Source: JBBEBE01 sp040882505
GTDB lineage: Bacteria > Bacteroidota > Rhodothermia > Balneolales > Balneolaceae
Reading direction: 5' to 3'
Length of the DNA stretch: 64,000 nt
Assembly: GCA_040882505.1 (NCBI GenBank)
Contig: JBBEBE010000013.1
Location: 165,299 to 229,298, forward strand
Both the position numbers and the translations under genes were made by a program. A model generated the notes under the pieces. That model made no database searches. It had not been told where the DNA came from and was given only the letters and a program-made list of their open reading frames with translations. Shown in pieces: positions 34,927-43,765 of the stretch (positions are counted from its first letter, which is position 1; every line of letters starts with the position of its first letter).

Positions 34927-35403
34927 ATGAATTTAGAGACTCGAAACAAGATCATTACCATCGTCCTGGGTGTCGTTATCGTCTTCCTCGGATACTACCT
35001 CTACCGCTCCATTGTAGATCCATACCAAGAGGTTCTTGAACAAGAGTTCCTGACCGAGCGTGTTCAACACCGAATGGGTCTGGTTCGGGATGCACTGATC
35101 CAATACCGCAACGAGAATGACGGGTTTCCACCCACTGAAGGAGGACTCGACTCCCTGGTTCAATTTCTGAAAACCAACGAGCGAATGGTCGATCGTGGAG
35201 CCGATCTGTTTGCAGAATTGCCGCCGTCGACCTACAGTGCAGACTCGTTGACGCTCTCCCCGATACCGCCGTACAATAAGTTTGAGTACACACTCAATGA
35301 TACGATTCGGCCTCAACTCTATCTGTTGGAAGATCCCGATTCCGATCTGCGTATTGGCGACTTGGAGCGAACCACGCTGCTAAACGCCCCGAACTGGAAT
35401 TAA
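34927..35403 (+). CDS. Membrane-anchored pseudopilin-like protein
   Basis: A 158-residue protein with one N-terminal membrane helix (about residues 9-27) and an extracytoplasmic domain. RDALIQYRNENDGFPPTEGGLDSLVQF resembles the segment after the long N-terminal helix of GspG-type pseudopilins. There is no prepilin peptidase site (no G/A-FTLxE at the N-terminus), and the helix begins IITIVLGVVIVFLGYYLY. It starts a plus-strand run with DUF3822 and rsmD, 9 bp before DUF3822. It may be a fixed subunit of a secretion or pilus-like complex; function is unknown. Confidence 0.55.
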   Translation: MNLETRNKIITIVLGVVIVFLGYYLYRSIVDPYQEVLEQEFLTERVQHRMGLVRDALIQYRNENDGFPPTEGGLDSLVQFLKTNERMVDRGADLFAELPPSTYSADSLTLSPIPPYNKFEYTLNDTIRPQLYLLEDPDSDLRIGDLERTTLLNAPNWN

Positions 35404-35412
35404 TGGTGAATC

Positions 35413-36294
35413 ATGGCCGAATCGGATGAGTGCCTGGGAGTCTGCATCGAAGGCAGACAACTCTTCTACGCCGTCAGTCATCCGGACCGGCCTGCTCACC
35501 TGAGCCACATTGGTTCCATCGATTTCAGTTTTTCTCTCGACGGCGTCCTTCACGAAGAGGAGGGACGCTCGTTCGATATTCTGAAACGATCCATTGACCA
35601 ACTCGTCGAAACCCACAAGCCCGAAACCCTCCGGTTTTTGGTTCCTGCCAGATACGAGTGTTGGAGTACCTTTCCCCGACTTGTTCACGAAACGGCAGAC
35701 GAGCGGGAAGACCATCTGAATATGCTCATGAATGGTCGCCCCCGTAGTGAACTGGAGACAACATGGAACACGCTGAGCAACCGGGAATTTCGACTGATGA
35801 TGATTCGCGAACGACGGATCAGCGACCGTCTCCGGGAGTTGACAAACCGGGTTCCGGGGACCGAATTTGTGAGTGAATTCGAGCTGGCCCGCCAGTGGCA
35901 TCACCACAGCAGTGAACGAGGAGAATTTTTGATTCTGTGCGCTCGTGAGCGAACCCTCTCCGTCACCTCTTCTCTCTTGGGCACTCTGCGAGGCGCCACC
36001 TGGATGCCCCTTGAACGAACAGGAGACCTTCCGTTTCTCTGGCAGTGGTATGGCAAGGAGCTCTCCTGGATGAACGGTTTTCACGACCAGATATATGTAT
36101 GCGGTTCTCACGCCCTGGAAGTCAGTGACCGGTTAACCGCAACCATCGGAAGTGGCACTCATCTGCACATCTTCAATACACTCGAAGAGATGCAGGTTCA
36201 TGCCCATGAAACAACGTACGGATTCCCGCTCGAATCGGCCTTCCCAGCCATTCTACTCAGTCAACATCCACAACCTGTCGAGTCAGGTCCATGA
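35413..36294 (+). CDS. DUF3822 family protein
   Basis: A 293-residue protein of the Bacteroidota DUF3822 family, which usually lies next to rsmD and coaD, as here. The fold resembles actin/hexokinase-like proteins in secondary structure, but key nucleotide residues are not obvious. Segments such as LHIGSIDF-type strands (HLSHIGSIDFSF) and RPRSELETTWN are visible. It overlaps rsmD by 4 bp (ATGA), so they are translated together. A role is not established. Confidence 0.75.
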   Translation: MAESDECLGVCIEGRQLFYAVSHPDRPAHLSHIGSIDFSFSLDGVLHEEEGRSFDILKRSIDQLVETHKPETLRFLVPARYECWSTFPRLVHETADEREDHLNMLMNGRPRSELETTWNTLSNREFRLMMIRERRISDRLRELTNRVPGTEFVSEFELARQWHHHSSERGEFLILCARERTLSVTSSLLGTLRGATWMPLERTGDLPFLWQWYGKELSWMNGFHDQIYVCGSHALEVSDRLTATIGSGTHLHIFNTLEEMQVHAHETTYGFPLESAFPAILLSQHPQPVESGP

Positions 36295-36842
36295 GAATCA
36301 TCACAGGACGTCTGAAGGGCCGAATCATCCCGGTTCCCGACACCGGAGAACTTCGACCCACGGCCGATCGAACCAAAGAGGCGCTCTTCTCGGTACTGGA
36401 TTCCCGTCGGTTCATGGAGGGATCCCGTGTTCTGGACCTGTTTGCCGGAAGCGGGAATCTGGGCTTCGAATCGATCTCACGGGGAGCGGCTACGGTTCAG
36501 TTTGTCGATCGTCATCCGGAGCACCTGCGCAGTATTCAAATGACAGCCCGTTCTTTTGGAGTCGAAACGTCTGTATCTACCCGCGAATCCGGGGTCGAAG
36601 AGTTCTTGAAAGAATCTCCCACGACGTACGACCTCGTCTTTGCCGATCCCCCGTACGACTACCCCTGGATGGAGGAGCTCATCACACGTATATTGACGGA
36701 CGGATGGCTGAATCAGGAGGGATGGCTTGTCCTGGAACACGATCGGCGTCACAATTTCAGTGAGCATCCGGATTGTTTCTACAATCGGGCATACGGCCGA
36801 ACTCTGGTATCCATGTTTGAACGGGTCGAACCGAAGTTGTAA
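36291..36842 (+). CDS. rsmD: 16S rRNA (guanine(966)-N(2))-methyltransferase RsmD
   Basis: SAM-dependent methyltransferase acting on G966 of 16S rRNA. It shows MRIITGRLKGRIIPVP, RPTADRTKEALFSVL, SAM-binding VLDLFAGSGNLGFESISRGA and the N6/N2-methyltransferase motif DLVFADPPYDYP. Length (183) is usual. It starts in the DUF3822 stop and is followed 72 bp later by coaD, a widespread pairing. Confidence 0.95.
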   Translation: MRIITGRLKGRIIPVPDTGELRPTADRTKEALFSVLDSRRFMEGSRVLDLFAGSGNLGFESISRGAATVQFVDRHPEHLRSIQMTARSFGVETSVSTRESGVEEFLKESPTTYDLVFADPPYDYPWMEELITRILTDGWLNQEGWLVLEHDRRHNFSEHPDCFYNRAYGRTLVSMFERVEPKL

Positions 36843-36914
36843 CGTCTGCTTACGGGATCCGATACATTGAATGCCACTCCCGCCATTCCGAACCGCAGAC
36901 CCAATGAGAAGACC

Positions 36915-37406
36915 ATGCCACGAACAGCCCTATTTCCCGGATCGTTTGACCCGATTACCAATGGCCATCTGGATCTGCTCGAACGTGCAACGACACTCTT
37001 TGACAAGGTCATCGTTACGGTCGCCGTCAATCAGGAGAAGCGCTCGGTCTTCACCGGGGCCGAACGTGTCGACCTGATTCGTCAATCAATTGCCGGAGAG
37101 CCGTGGGAGAATCGGGTCGATGTCGAGGAGTTTGAAGGACTACTCATTAATTTTGCCCGTAAAAGAGGGGTCGTTACCCTGCTGCGGGGCGTTCGTCAAC
37201 TCTCTGATTTCGAGTATGAGTTTCGAATGGCGTTGACCAACCGTAGACTCGCACCCGAGATCGACACCCTGTTTCTCATGCCGGATGAGCAGCTTACGTT
37301 CATCTCGGCCTCCATCGTCAAAGAGATTGCCGCATGGGGTGGAGATCTGAGCTCGTTTGTCCCCGACGCCGTCGCTGCAGCCCTTCGCAAACGCCTTCAA
37401 CGATGA
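36915..37406 (+). CDS. coaD: Phosphopantetheine adenylyltransferase
   Basis: Adenylates 4'-phosphopantetheine in coenzyme A synthesis. FPGSFDPITNGHLDLLERA holds the nucleotidyltransferase HxGH-like motif (TNGH). GVVTLLRGVRQLSDFEYEFRMA and FISASIVKEIAAWGGDLSSFVP (ISSSxVKE variant) complete the site. The frame is open from 36867, but the family N-terminus starts at ATG 36915, giving 163 residues. It follows rsmD in the same direction. Confidence 0.96.
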   Translation: MPRTALFPGSFDPITNGHLDLLERATTLFDKVIVTVAVNQEKRSVFTGAERVDLIRQSIAGEPWENRVDVEEFEGLLINFARKRGVVTLLRGVRQLSDFEYEFRMALTNRRLAPEIDTLFLMPDEQLTFISASIVKEIAAWGGDLSSFVPDAVAAALRKRLQR

Positions 37407-37506
37407 TTCCACGGACTGGGCTGTATGGCATCCCGACAGGGATTTCCTTATTTTGTCGCTCTTTTGGAACTGCATCCCGAAATCCCATCAGATCCCCACA
37501 AAACCC

Positions 37507-38700
37507 ATGATTTCCGACAGAGCAAAAAATTTATCACCGTCTGCAACCCTGAAAGTATCTGCCAAGGCGAAAGAGCTGATTCGTCAAGGGAAATCAGTGA
37601 TTGCACTCAGTGCCGGAGAGCCCGACTTCAAAACCCCGAAGCATATTTGTGATGCCGCTATTCAAGCCATCCAGGACGGGTTTCACGGATACACCATGAA
37701 CACCGGAACGCCGGAGCTTCGAGAAGCGATCCAGGCCAAATTGAAACGTGACAATGACGTAGACATTCCGGCCTCCGGAATCGTGGTCTCCAATGGAGCC
37801 AAGCAGTCGATTGGTTTTACCATTTTGGCCTTGGTCAACGAGGGGGACGAAGTGATCATTCCCTCTCCCTATTGGGTCTCCTATCCGGAGATGGTCAAGT
37901 TGGCAGACGGAACACCGGTCACGCTCAAAAGCAGCATCGAGAATAATTACAAGATCACCGCAGACGATCTGGAGAAGGCCATCACAGAGAAGACCAAAGC
38001 GTTCATTCTCTGTTCTCCCTCCAATCCGACCGGTGCGATGTATGAAAAAGAAGAGCTTGAGGCCATTGCCGATGTTCTTCGTCGACACCCACAGGTGGTT
38101 GTCATTTCAGACGAAATCTACGAATACATCGTCTTCGATCAGGAGCACATCAGCATCCTTCAGATCGCTCCGGATTTGGCCGACCGAACAGTCCTCATCA
38201 ACGGATTCTCCAAAGGGTTTGCCATGACCGGCTGGCGACTCGGGTATATGGCCGGCCCGGAGGCGATTGTATCGGCCGTATCCAAGATTCAAAGCCAAGA
38301 GACATCGGCTCCCTCCTCCATCTCACAAAAAGCAGGACAGGCAGCGTACGAGGGCTCCCTCGATGCTGTTCTCGAGATGCGAAAGGCCTTCCGGAAACGT
38401 CGGGATTTCATTGTAAAAGCACTCTCGGAGATTCCGGGATTGCAGTGTTTTCTGCCCAACGGTGCGTTCTATGTCTTCCCGGACTGCTCGTACTATCTTG
38501 GCAAAAAAGCACCGGACGGAACCGTATTGGATACGTCGACCGATCTCTCGATCTATATGCTCGAACATCACGGGGTCGCGGTGGTTCCTGGAGATGCCTT
38601 CGGAGAGCCGGGGGGATTCCGGATCAGTTACGCAGTTTCAATGGAGGAACTGGAAGAAGCCGTCAAACGGCTCAAAGCCGGATTCGCTGCGTTGGCCTGA
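37507..38700 (+). CDS. Pyridoxal-phosphate aminotransferase, aspartate type (class I)
   Basis: A 397-residue fold-type I aminotransferase of the AspC/AspB subgroup Ib. SAGEPDFKTPKHI is near the start, and VSNGAKQSI and SPSNPTGAMY contact substrate and PLP. The PLP lysine lies in NGFSKGFAMTGWRLGY, and FRISYAVS (Arg for the alpha-carboxylate) is near the end. An upstream in-frame extension to 37357 overlaps coaD and is ignored; ATG 37507 is preferred. It most likely moves amino groups between aspartate and 2-oxoglutarate; the exact substrate is not fixed by sequence. Confidence 0.93.
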   Translation: MISDRAKNLSPSATLKVSAKAKELIRQGKSVIALSAGEPDFKTPKHICDAAIQAIQDGFHGYTMNTGTPELREAIQAKLKRDNDVDIPASGIVVSNGAKQSIGFTILALVNEGDEVIIPSPYWVSYPEMVKLADGTPVTLKSSIENNYKITADDLEKAITEKTKAFILCSPSNPTGAMYEKEELEAIADVLRRHPQVVVISDEIYEYIVFDQEHISILQIAPDLADRTVLINGFSKGFAMTGWRLGYMAGPEAIVSAVSKIQSQETSAPSSISQKAGQAAYEGSLDAVLEMRKAFRKRRDFIVKALSEIPGLQCFLPNGAFYVFPDCSYYLGKKAPDGTVLDTSTDLSIYMLEHHGVAVVPGDAFGEPGGFRISYAVSMEELEEAVKRLKAGFAALA

Positions 38701-38758
38701 AACAGAAACAGGCTGACGGACGTGCCTACCGGTGTGTCAAATGTACAGACTTTCCGGT

Positions 38759-38776
38759 TTGGCACACTTTATGCTG
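38759..38776 (+). promoter_or_regulatory. Candidate sigma-54 (RpoN) promoter
   Basis: TTGGCACACTTTATGCTG has GG (38761-38762) and GC (38773-38774) separated by exactly 10 bases and a perfect TTGGCAC -24 element. The -12 element is ATGCT instead of TTGCT. It points at the FmdB-like gene 75 bp downstream. Whether this organism has RpoN cannot be seen here. Confidence 0.35.
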
Positions 38777-38850
38777 AAAATTGTGGCAAAAAATGAATAC
38801 GACGCTCTCGATATCGGTGCGTCGTCAACCCATGCAGAACGGAATCGGTT

Positions 38851-39117
38851 ATGCCAACCTATGACTACAAACGTGAAGACGGAACCGTGTTCGAACACCG
38901 ACAGGGAATCAACGACGAACCCCTGACGACCTGCCCGACAACCGGTCAACCGGTTAAACGCATCATCTCCGGCGGGGCCGGTGTGGTTTACAAAGGTGAA
39001 GGCTGGTACATCAAAGAGTATGGAACCGGTAGCACTTCCGCATCGAACGAGAGCTCGAACGGAACATCAAACGGGGAATCTGGTAGCAACGAGAAGAAAA
39101 CCAGTACCGACAAATGA
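38851..39117 (+). CDS. FmdB-like zinc-ribbon family protein, degenerate
   Basis: An 88-residue protein opening MPTYDYKREDGTVFEHRQG, the FmdB-type N-terminus, but the usual first CxxC (YxCxxCG) is missing. Only TCPTTGQPVKRIISGGAG keeps one Cys of the second pair. The second half is a low-complexity Ser/Asn/Gly/Glu-rich tail ending in lysines. A zinc ribbon is therefore unlikely to form. It overlaps the GbsR-like gene by 4 bp and is probably co-transcribed with it. Confidence 0.65.
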   Translation: MPTYDYKREDGTVFEHRQGINDEPLTTCPTTGQPVKRIISGGAGVVYKGEGWYIKEYGTGSTSASNESSNGTSNGESGSNEKKTSTDK

Positions 39118-39680
39118 GTTCCACCCCATCTGATCCATATCACAAGGCCGTCGAGGAGTTTGTCCTTCTCTGGGGAGATATGGCATCTGCGTGGGGTATC
39201 AACAAAACCATGGCTCAAATTCATGCTCTTCTCTATGCCGAATCGGCCCCGATGGACGCCGACTCCATTATGGAAAACTTGGGGATCAGTCGTGGGAATG
39301 TGAGTATGAATCTTCGAAATTTGCTGCAGTGGCAATTGATTCACAAAGTCCACTACAAAGGCGAGCGTCGAGAGTTCTACACGGCGGAAAAGGAGGTGTG
39401 GACGCTGGTATCGACGCTCATTCGAGAACGGCAACAACGAGAGATTGCCCCCATCCGAAAACGGCTCGAAGATCTGGAAAGAAATTTCGGCAAACAGCCC
39501 TTCGACCGACCGGAGTCACGGGAATTTCAGGAGCGCATCCATGACTTCACTGAGTTTTTGGTGATGTTTGAACGATTTACCGATGCCATGCTCCCCTATA
39601 TCCATAAACGTCACCTCGGATTTCTGAAAAAACTGGTCAAGATGGCCGAAGCACACCAATCCTGGAAGGAGAGATCGTAG
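39114..39680 (+). CDS. GbsR/MarR-family transcriptional regulator
   Basis: A 188-residue winged-helix regulator of the GbsR (COG1510) type. WGINKTMAQIHALLY opens the DNA-binding domain, with recognition region DSIMENLGISRGNVSMNLRNL and the wing HYKGERREFYTA. A long helical dimerisation tail follows. GbsR-type proteins in other bacteria respond to choline or osmolytes, so control of osmoprotectant or envelope genes is plausible but not shown. yraN starts 1 bp after its stop. Confidence 0.87.
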   Translation: MSSTPSDPYHKAVEEFVLLWGDMASAWGINKTMAQIHALLYAESAPMDADSIMENLGISRGNVSMNLRNLLQWQLIHKVHYKGERREFYTAEKEVWTLVSTLIRERQQREIAPIRKRLEDLERNFGKQPFDRPESREFQERIHDFTEFLVMFERFTDAMLPYIHKRHLGFLKKLVKMAEAHQSWKERS

Positions 39681-39681
39681 C

Positions 39682-40065
39682 ATGAGCCGAACAAATGGAG
39701 AACGGTCTACAACAAAGCAGACGGGAGATGCTGGCGAGGAGATGGCAGCGGCCTATCTGGAGACGAAGGGGTGGATGGTCCTCGACCGCAACTATGCTTT
39801 TCAACGAGCCGAGGTAGACATCGTCGCCTATGATCAGACCTGCATCGTCTTTGTCGAAGTGAAGTACAGAAGCTCCACTCGATATGGTCGTCCGGAAGAA
39901 CAGATCGACGACACCAAAATCCGTCAGATTTACAAAGCAGCCGAAGCGTGGATGTATGAGCGCAAAATGGAGGGTTCTCCCACCCGGTTCGATGTGGTTT
40001 CCATTGTCCAGGAAGGTTCTGGTGCTCCCGATATCGAACACTTTGAAGACGCCTTTCGTTTGTGA
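39682..40065 (+). CDS. yraN: UPF0102 (YraN) family nuclease-like protein
   Basis: A 127-residue protein with the restriction-endonuclease-like core of the UPF0102 family. GDAGEEMAAAYLETKGW, then NYAFQRAEVDIVAYD and CIVFVEVKYRSS give the D...ExK metal site. The C-terminus, RFDVVSIVQE, is typical. It may process branched or recombination DNA; function is unproven. It is transcribed with the GbsR-like gene. Confidence 0.9.
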   Translation: MSRTNGERSTTKQTGDAGEEMAAAYLETKGWMVLDRNYAFQRAEVDIVAYDQTCIVFVEVKYRSSTRYGRPEEQIDDTKIRQIYKAAEAWMYERKMEGSPTRFDVVSIVQEGSGAPDIEHFEDAFRL

Positions 40066-40146
40066 TCTGACAGTCGGCTTGTATATTGATTATCAACGGG
40101 TCGAACCCACTGACTCAAGCTGACCGGAACCAAGATCACACAACCC

Positions 40147-41646
40147 ATGTCCTATATCCTCTCCCTGGATCAGGGAACCACCAGCTCTCGCGCCATCCTC
40201 TTTGATCAAAAAGGCGAGATCGTCTCTGTTGCACAGAAAGAGTTCAAACAGATCTTTCCAAAACCGGGATGGGTCGAACATGATGCGACAGAGATCTGGT
40301 CTACCCAGGTCAGCGTCGCTGCCGAAGCGATGTCCCAAATCAACACAAGCGCACGCCATATCGCAGGGATTGGGATCACCAATCAACGAGAGACGACGGT
40401 CGTTTGGAATCGGCGAACGGGAAAACCGGTCTACAATGCCATTGTCTGGCAAGACCGTCGAACCGCCGACACGTGCAAGCGGCTCAAGAACGAGGGTAGG
40501 GAGGAGGTCGTCAGAAAAAAAACAGGGCTGGTTCTGGACCCCTACTTTTCCGGCACCAAAGTGGCCTGGATTCTGAACAATGTCGAGGGAGCACGTGAAC
40601 AAGCCCGAAATGGAGATTTGCTCTTCGGTACCATCGACAGTTGGCTGGTCTGGAAATTGACGGACGGAAAGATTCACATTACCGATGTGACCAACGCCAG
40701 CCGAACCATGCTTTACAACATACATACGCTCCAATGGGATCCGGAACTACTCCAAATGCTCGACATCCCTGAATCGATGCTGCCGGAGGTACGCTCGAGC
40801 AGTGAGATCTACGGGGAGACCGGTAAAGACATCTTCTCCACTCCCGTCAAGGTGGCCGGTATTGCAGGAGATCAACAAGCGGCCCTCTTTGGTCAGATCT
40901 GCACGGAACCCGGCATGGCAAAAAACACCTATGGTACCGGTTGTTTCATGTTGATGCAGACGGGGGAAACTCCGATCGAATCCGAGAACAATCTACTAAC
41001 CACGATTGCCTGGCAGATGGATGGAAAGACCTTCTATGCTCTTGAAGGAAGTGTCTTTATCGGCGGGGCGGTTGTTCAGTGGTTGCGTGACGGGCTTGGT
41101 ATCATTCAAAAATCGTCTGACATCGAGAAATTGGCCCGTTCCGTCAAGGATCCGGACGGAGTCTATCTGGTGCCTGCATTTTCTGGACTGGGAGCTCCGC
41201 ACTGGGATCCCTTTGCGCGTGGCACGATGATCGGGTTGACGCGTGGATCAACAGCCGCCCACATTGCCCGTGCAGCCCTTGATGCCATTGCGTACCAGAG
41301 TATGGATCTGCTGCACGCCATGGAAGCCGATGCCGGTATCAAGCTCAAGGAGCTTCGAGTCGATGGCGGGGCGTCCGTCAATGACCTGCTCATGCAGTTT
41401 CAATCCGACCTCCTGAATGTACCCGTCGTTCGACCGGTCATTACAGAGACAACGGCACTCGGTGCAGCCTATTTGGCGGGACTTGCCGTCGGGTATTGGG
41501 ACAACTTGCAATCCATCGGAAAGAAATGGAATGCCGACCGCACCTTTGAACCCGATATGTCGTCTGAGGATCGCTCCAAACGGATTCAGGGTTGGCATCG
41601 TGCGGTCGAACGGTCTCGAAACTGGATTGTCGATGACAATGAATAA
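40147..41646 (+). CDS. glpK: Glycerol kinase
   Basis: ATP-dependent glycerol phosphorylation. FGGY-family sequence with LSLDQGTTSSRAILF at the N-terminus and NAIVWQDRRTADTCK in the first domain. DVTNASRTMLYNI and AGIAGDQQAALFGQ lead to the second domain's YGTGCFMLMQTG and LRVDGGASVND. Length 499 is usual. glpD starts just inside its 3' end, so the two form a glycerol operon. Confidence 0.96.
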   Translation: MSYILSLDQGTTSSRAILFDQKGEIVSVAQKEFKQIFPKPGWVEHDATEIWSTQVSVAAEAMSQINTSARHIAGIGITNQRETTVVWNRRTGKPVYNAIVWQDRRTADTCKRLKNEGREEVVRKKTGLVLDPYFSGTKVAWILNNVEGAREQARNGDLLFGTIDSWLVWKLTDGKIHITDVTNASRTMLYNIHTLQWDPELLQMLDIPESMLPEVRSSSEIYGETGKDIFSTPVKVAGIAGDQQAALFGQICTEPGMAKNTYGTGCFMLMQTGETPIESENNLLTTIAWQMDGKTFYALEGSVFIGGAVVQWLRDGLGIIQKSSDIEKLARSVKDPDGVYLVPAFSGLGAPHWDPFARGTMIGLTRGSTAAHIARAALDAIAYQSMDLLHAMEADAGIKLKELRVDGGASVNDLLMQFQSDLLNVPVVRPVITETTALGAAYLAGLAVGYWDNLQSIGKKWNADRTFEPDMSSEDRSKRIQGWHRAVERSRNWIVDDNE

Positions 41647-41671
41647 CCTGGAAATCGAACCTTTCCTGCCC

Positions 41672-43264
41672 ATGAACCGGACAGCACTTCTGGAAGAAAT
41701 TCAATCTGACCTTCAACCATGGGACGTGATTGTCATTGGCGGAGGGGCAACCGGTCTCGGCTGTGCACTGGACAGTGTAACGCGCGGGTACCGGACGCTT
41801 CTTCTTGAACAACACGATTTTGCCAAAGGGACCTCCAGTCGAAGCACCAAACTGGTTCACGGAGGTGTGCGGTATCTGAAACAGGGGGAGATCTCACTCG
41901 TACGGGAAGCCTTGGAAGAGCGGGGGCGGATGCGCAAAAACGCCCCGCATCTGGTTCATTCCAGAGCCTTCATCATTCCAGGATACCGATGGTGGGAAAA
42001 ACTGTTTTACGGGATCGGCCTGACGATCTACGACTTGATGGCCGGCACATGGCGACTGGGTCGATCCCGTATCCTCTCGCGAAAAGAGACCCTGAATGCT
42101 CTCCAAACACTGGAGCCATTCCGATTAAAGGGTGGGGTACGCTACCTGGACGGACAATTCGATGATGCTCGTTTGGCGATCGATCTCATGAAAACCATCC
42201 ACGATCACGGTGGCGTAGCGCTCAACTACATGCGAGTGACCGGACTTCAAAAGAACGAGAACGGTAAAATTAACGGAGTCCATGCAACGGATGTCGAGTC
42301 CGGGGACGTCATGACCCTGAAGACCCGATCCGTTGTCAACGCAACCGGTGTCTTTACCGACGAAATACGAAAACAGGTCAATACCGAAAAGCCGGATGTT
42401 ATCCAGGCCAGTCAAGGCGTGCACATCGTTCTGGATCGTTCTTTTTTTCCCGGTGAAAGTGCCCTCATGATTCCAAAAACGGAAGACGGGCGCGTCCTGT
42501 TTGCCGTTCCCTGGCACAATCGGGTGTTGATTGGCACGACCGATACACCGATCGATCGTCCGGTTCTCGAACCCGTCCCTCTTCAACAAGAACTCGATTT
42601 TCTACTCGCTCATACGGCCCGCTATCTGACCCGGGATCCCAAACCCGAAGATGTCCGAAGTATTTTTACCGGACTTCGACCGTTGGTCAACCGCAATCCG
42701 GACGAATCAACCAAAAGCCTCTCGCGCGACCATACCATCCTGACCGATGAATCCGGGCTTGTGACCATTACAGGAGGCAAATGGACAACCTACCGCCGCA
42801 TGGCCGAGGAGACGATAGATCATGTGATCGACACAGCAGGCTTGGAGCCACGGACGTGCAAAACCCACGAGTTATCGATTCACGGATCCACATCCATGGA
42901 GGGAGCAGACCCGGAAGACCCGGCTGAACTCTACGGTAGCGACAAAGTGAGTATTGATGCATTGGAAAGAGACCATCCCGAATGGGCGATGCCACTCCAC
43001 CCGGACCTCCCCTACAAACGCTCCCATGTGATCTGGGCCGTCAGGCACGAAATGGCACGTACCGTCGAAGATGTATTGGCACGACGAACACGATCCCTGT
43101 TCCTGGATAGCCGGGCCAGTCGGGCGGTCGCCGCGGATGTTGCAGGATGGATCGCCACCGAGTTGGGAAGAGACGAGGCATGGATGGATCAACAGCTTAC
43201 CGATTTCGACGCTCTTTTAACGGCCTATGAATGGCCCGATACCAACGGAACGAAGCATTCCTGA
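41672..43264 (+). CDS. glpD: Glycerol-3-phosphate dehydrogenase (FAD)
   Basis: Membrane-associated flavoenzyme oxidising glycerol-3-phosphate to dihydroxyacetone phosphate. The FAD-binding DVIVIGGGATGLGCALD is close to the N-terminus. GTSSRSTKLVHGGVRYL and GGKWTTYRRMAEETID are both family signatures. The frame is open from 41417 inside glpK; family alignment favours ATG 41672 (MNRTALLEE), with ATG 41639 overlapping glpK by 8 bp as the alternative. Together with glpK it gives glycerol use. No glpF transporter or regulator is present. Confidence 0.95.
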   Translation: MNRTALLEEIQSDLQPWDVIVIGGGATGLGCALDSVTRGYRTLLLEQHDFAKGTSSRSTKLVHGGVRYLKQGEISLVREALEERGRMRKNAPHLVHSRAFIIPGYRWWEKLFYGIGLTIYDLMAGTWRLGRSRILSRKETLNALQTLEPFRLKGGVRYLDGQFDDARLAIDLMKTIHDHGGVALNYMRVTGLQKNENGKINGVHATDVESGDVMTLKTRSVVNATGVFTDEIRKQVNTEKPDVIQASQGVHIVLDRSFFPGESALMIPKTEDGRVLFAVPWHNRVLIGTTDTPIDRPVLEPVPLQQELDFLLAHTARYLTRDPKPEDVRSIFTGLRPLVNRNPDESTKSLSRDHTILTDESGLVTITGGKWTTYRRMAEETIDHVIDTAGLEPRTCKTHELSIHGSTSMEGADPEDPAELYGSDKVSIDALERDHPEWAMPLHPDLPYKRSHVIWAVRHEMARTVEDVLARRTRSLFLDSRASRAVAADVAGWIATELGRDEAWMDQQLTDFDALLTAYEWPDTNGTKHS

Positions 43265-43268
43265 CAAA

Positions 43269-43303
43269 AAAATGGCCGATCTCTTTTCAGAGCCGGCCAT
43301 TTT
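43269..43303. terminator. Hairpin after glpD
   Basis: AAAATGGCCG (43269-43278) and CGGCCATTTT (43294-43303) make a 10-bp perfect stem with a 15-base loop. It starts 4 bp after the glpD stop and lies before the end of the convergent small gene. A/T runs on both sides suggest it works in both directions. Confidence 0.7.
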
Positions 43304-43331
43304 ATCCACTTCTTTAAAACGGGTGTGTAAT

Positions 43332-43583
43332 CTACTTGAGACGGTAAAAGTAGAGCTTCTTGTTTGTGGCGTCTTTCCCGCTTTTTATTTTGACACGATG
43401 CTCCTGATTGTACTGGTAGACAGCTGTACGCATGGAGTTTACACTCTTTTCATCCGTGTAGGAGACTTCAACGGCATCCCCTCCGGGTTCCAGGCTGTCC
43501 AGTGCTTCCATAAGTGGTTTGAATTTGGAAGACCGTCTTTTGCTTGATTTTATCTCTGCTCGATTTACAAATTTAAGATTCAT
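43332..43583 (-). CDS. Hypothetical protein, 83 residues, basic
   Basis: A small basic protein (many Lys, Arg, Ser) starting MNLKFVNRAEIKSSKR and ending KKLYFYRLK. The second half, NSMRTAVYQYNQEHRVKIKSG, is helix-then-strand in character and could bind nucleic acid. No family was recognised. It lies alone between a glpD hairpin and an AT-rich spacer that contains a long inverted repeat. Confidence 0.55.
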   Translation of the reverse strand: MNLKFVNRAEIKSSKRRSSKFKPLMEALDSLEPGGDAVEVSYTDEKSVNSMRTAVYQYNQEHRVKIKSGKDATNKKLYFYRLK

Positions 43584-43682
43584 TTTATCCCATTTTATTG
43601 ATCAATCGATACCGTTCAATCTATTCGTATAATAGCCGGCACTTGTCCGATTGTTGTAAGCGAACTTCAAGTATAAAGATAT

Positions 43683-43717
43683 ATTTATTTAAAATAAATA
43701 AGTTATTTTAAATAAAT
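43683..43717. repeat. 15-bp AT-only perfect inverted repeat
   Basis: Arms at 43683-43697 and 43703-43717 (15 bp each, all A/T) flank the 5-base centre ATAAG. It lies in an AT-rich spacer upstream of the 83-residue gene and downstream of the FKBP gene. It could extrude as a cruciform, act as an operator, or help stop transcription. Confidence 0.55.
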
Positions 43718-43765
43718 TAACAAAAACCTTGATTTTACTGCTTCTTAAAATCAGACAAGTATTGA

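Noticed and set aside
35380..36111. 243-residue minus-strand frame over the DUF3822 gene
   Set aside because: The plus strand encodes the family expected next to rsmD and coaD; the antisense frame shows no motif.
41417..41671. N-terminal extension of glpD into glpK
   Set aside because: The extension is the out-of-frame 3' end of glpK and is not part of the family sequence.
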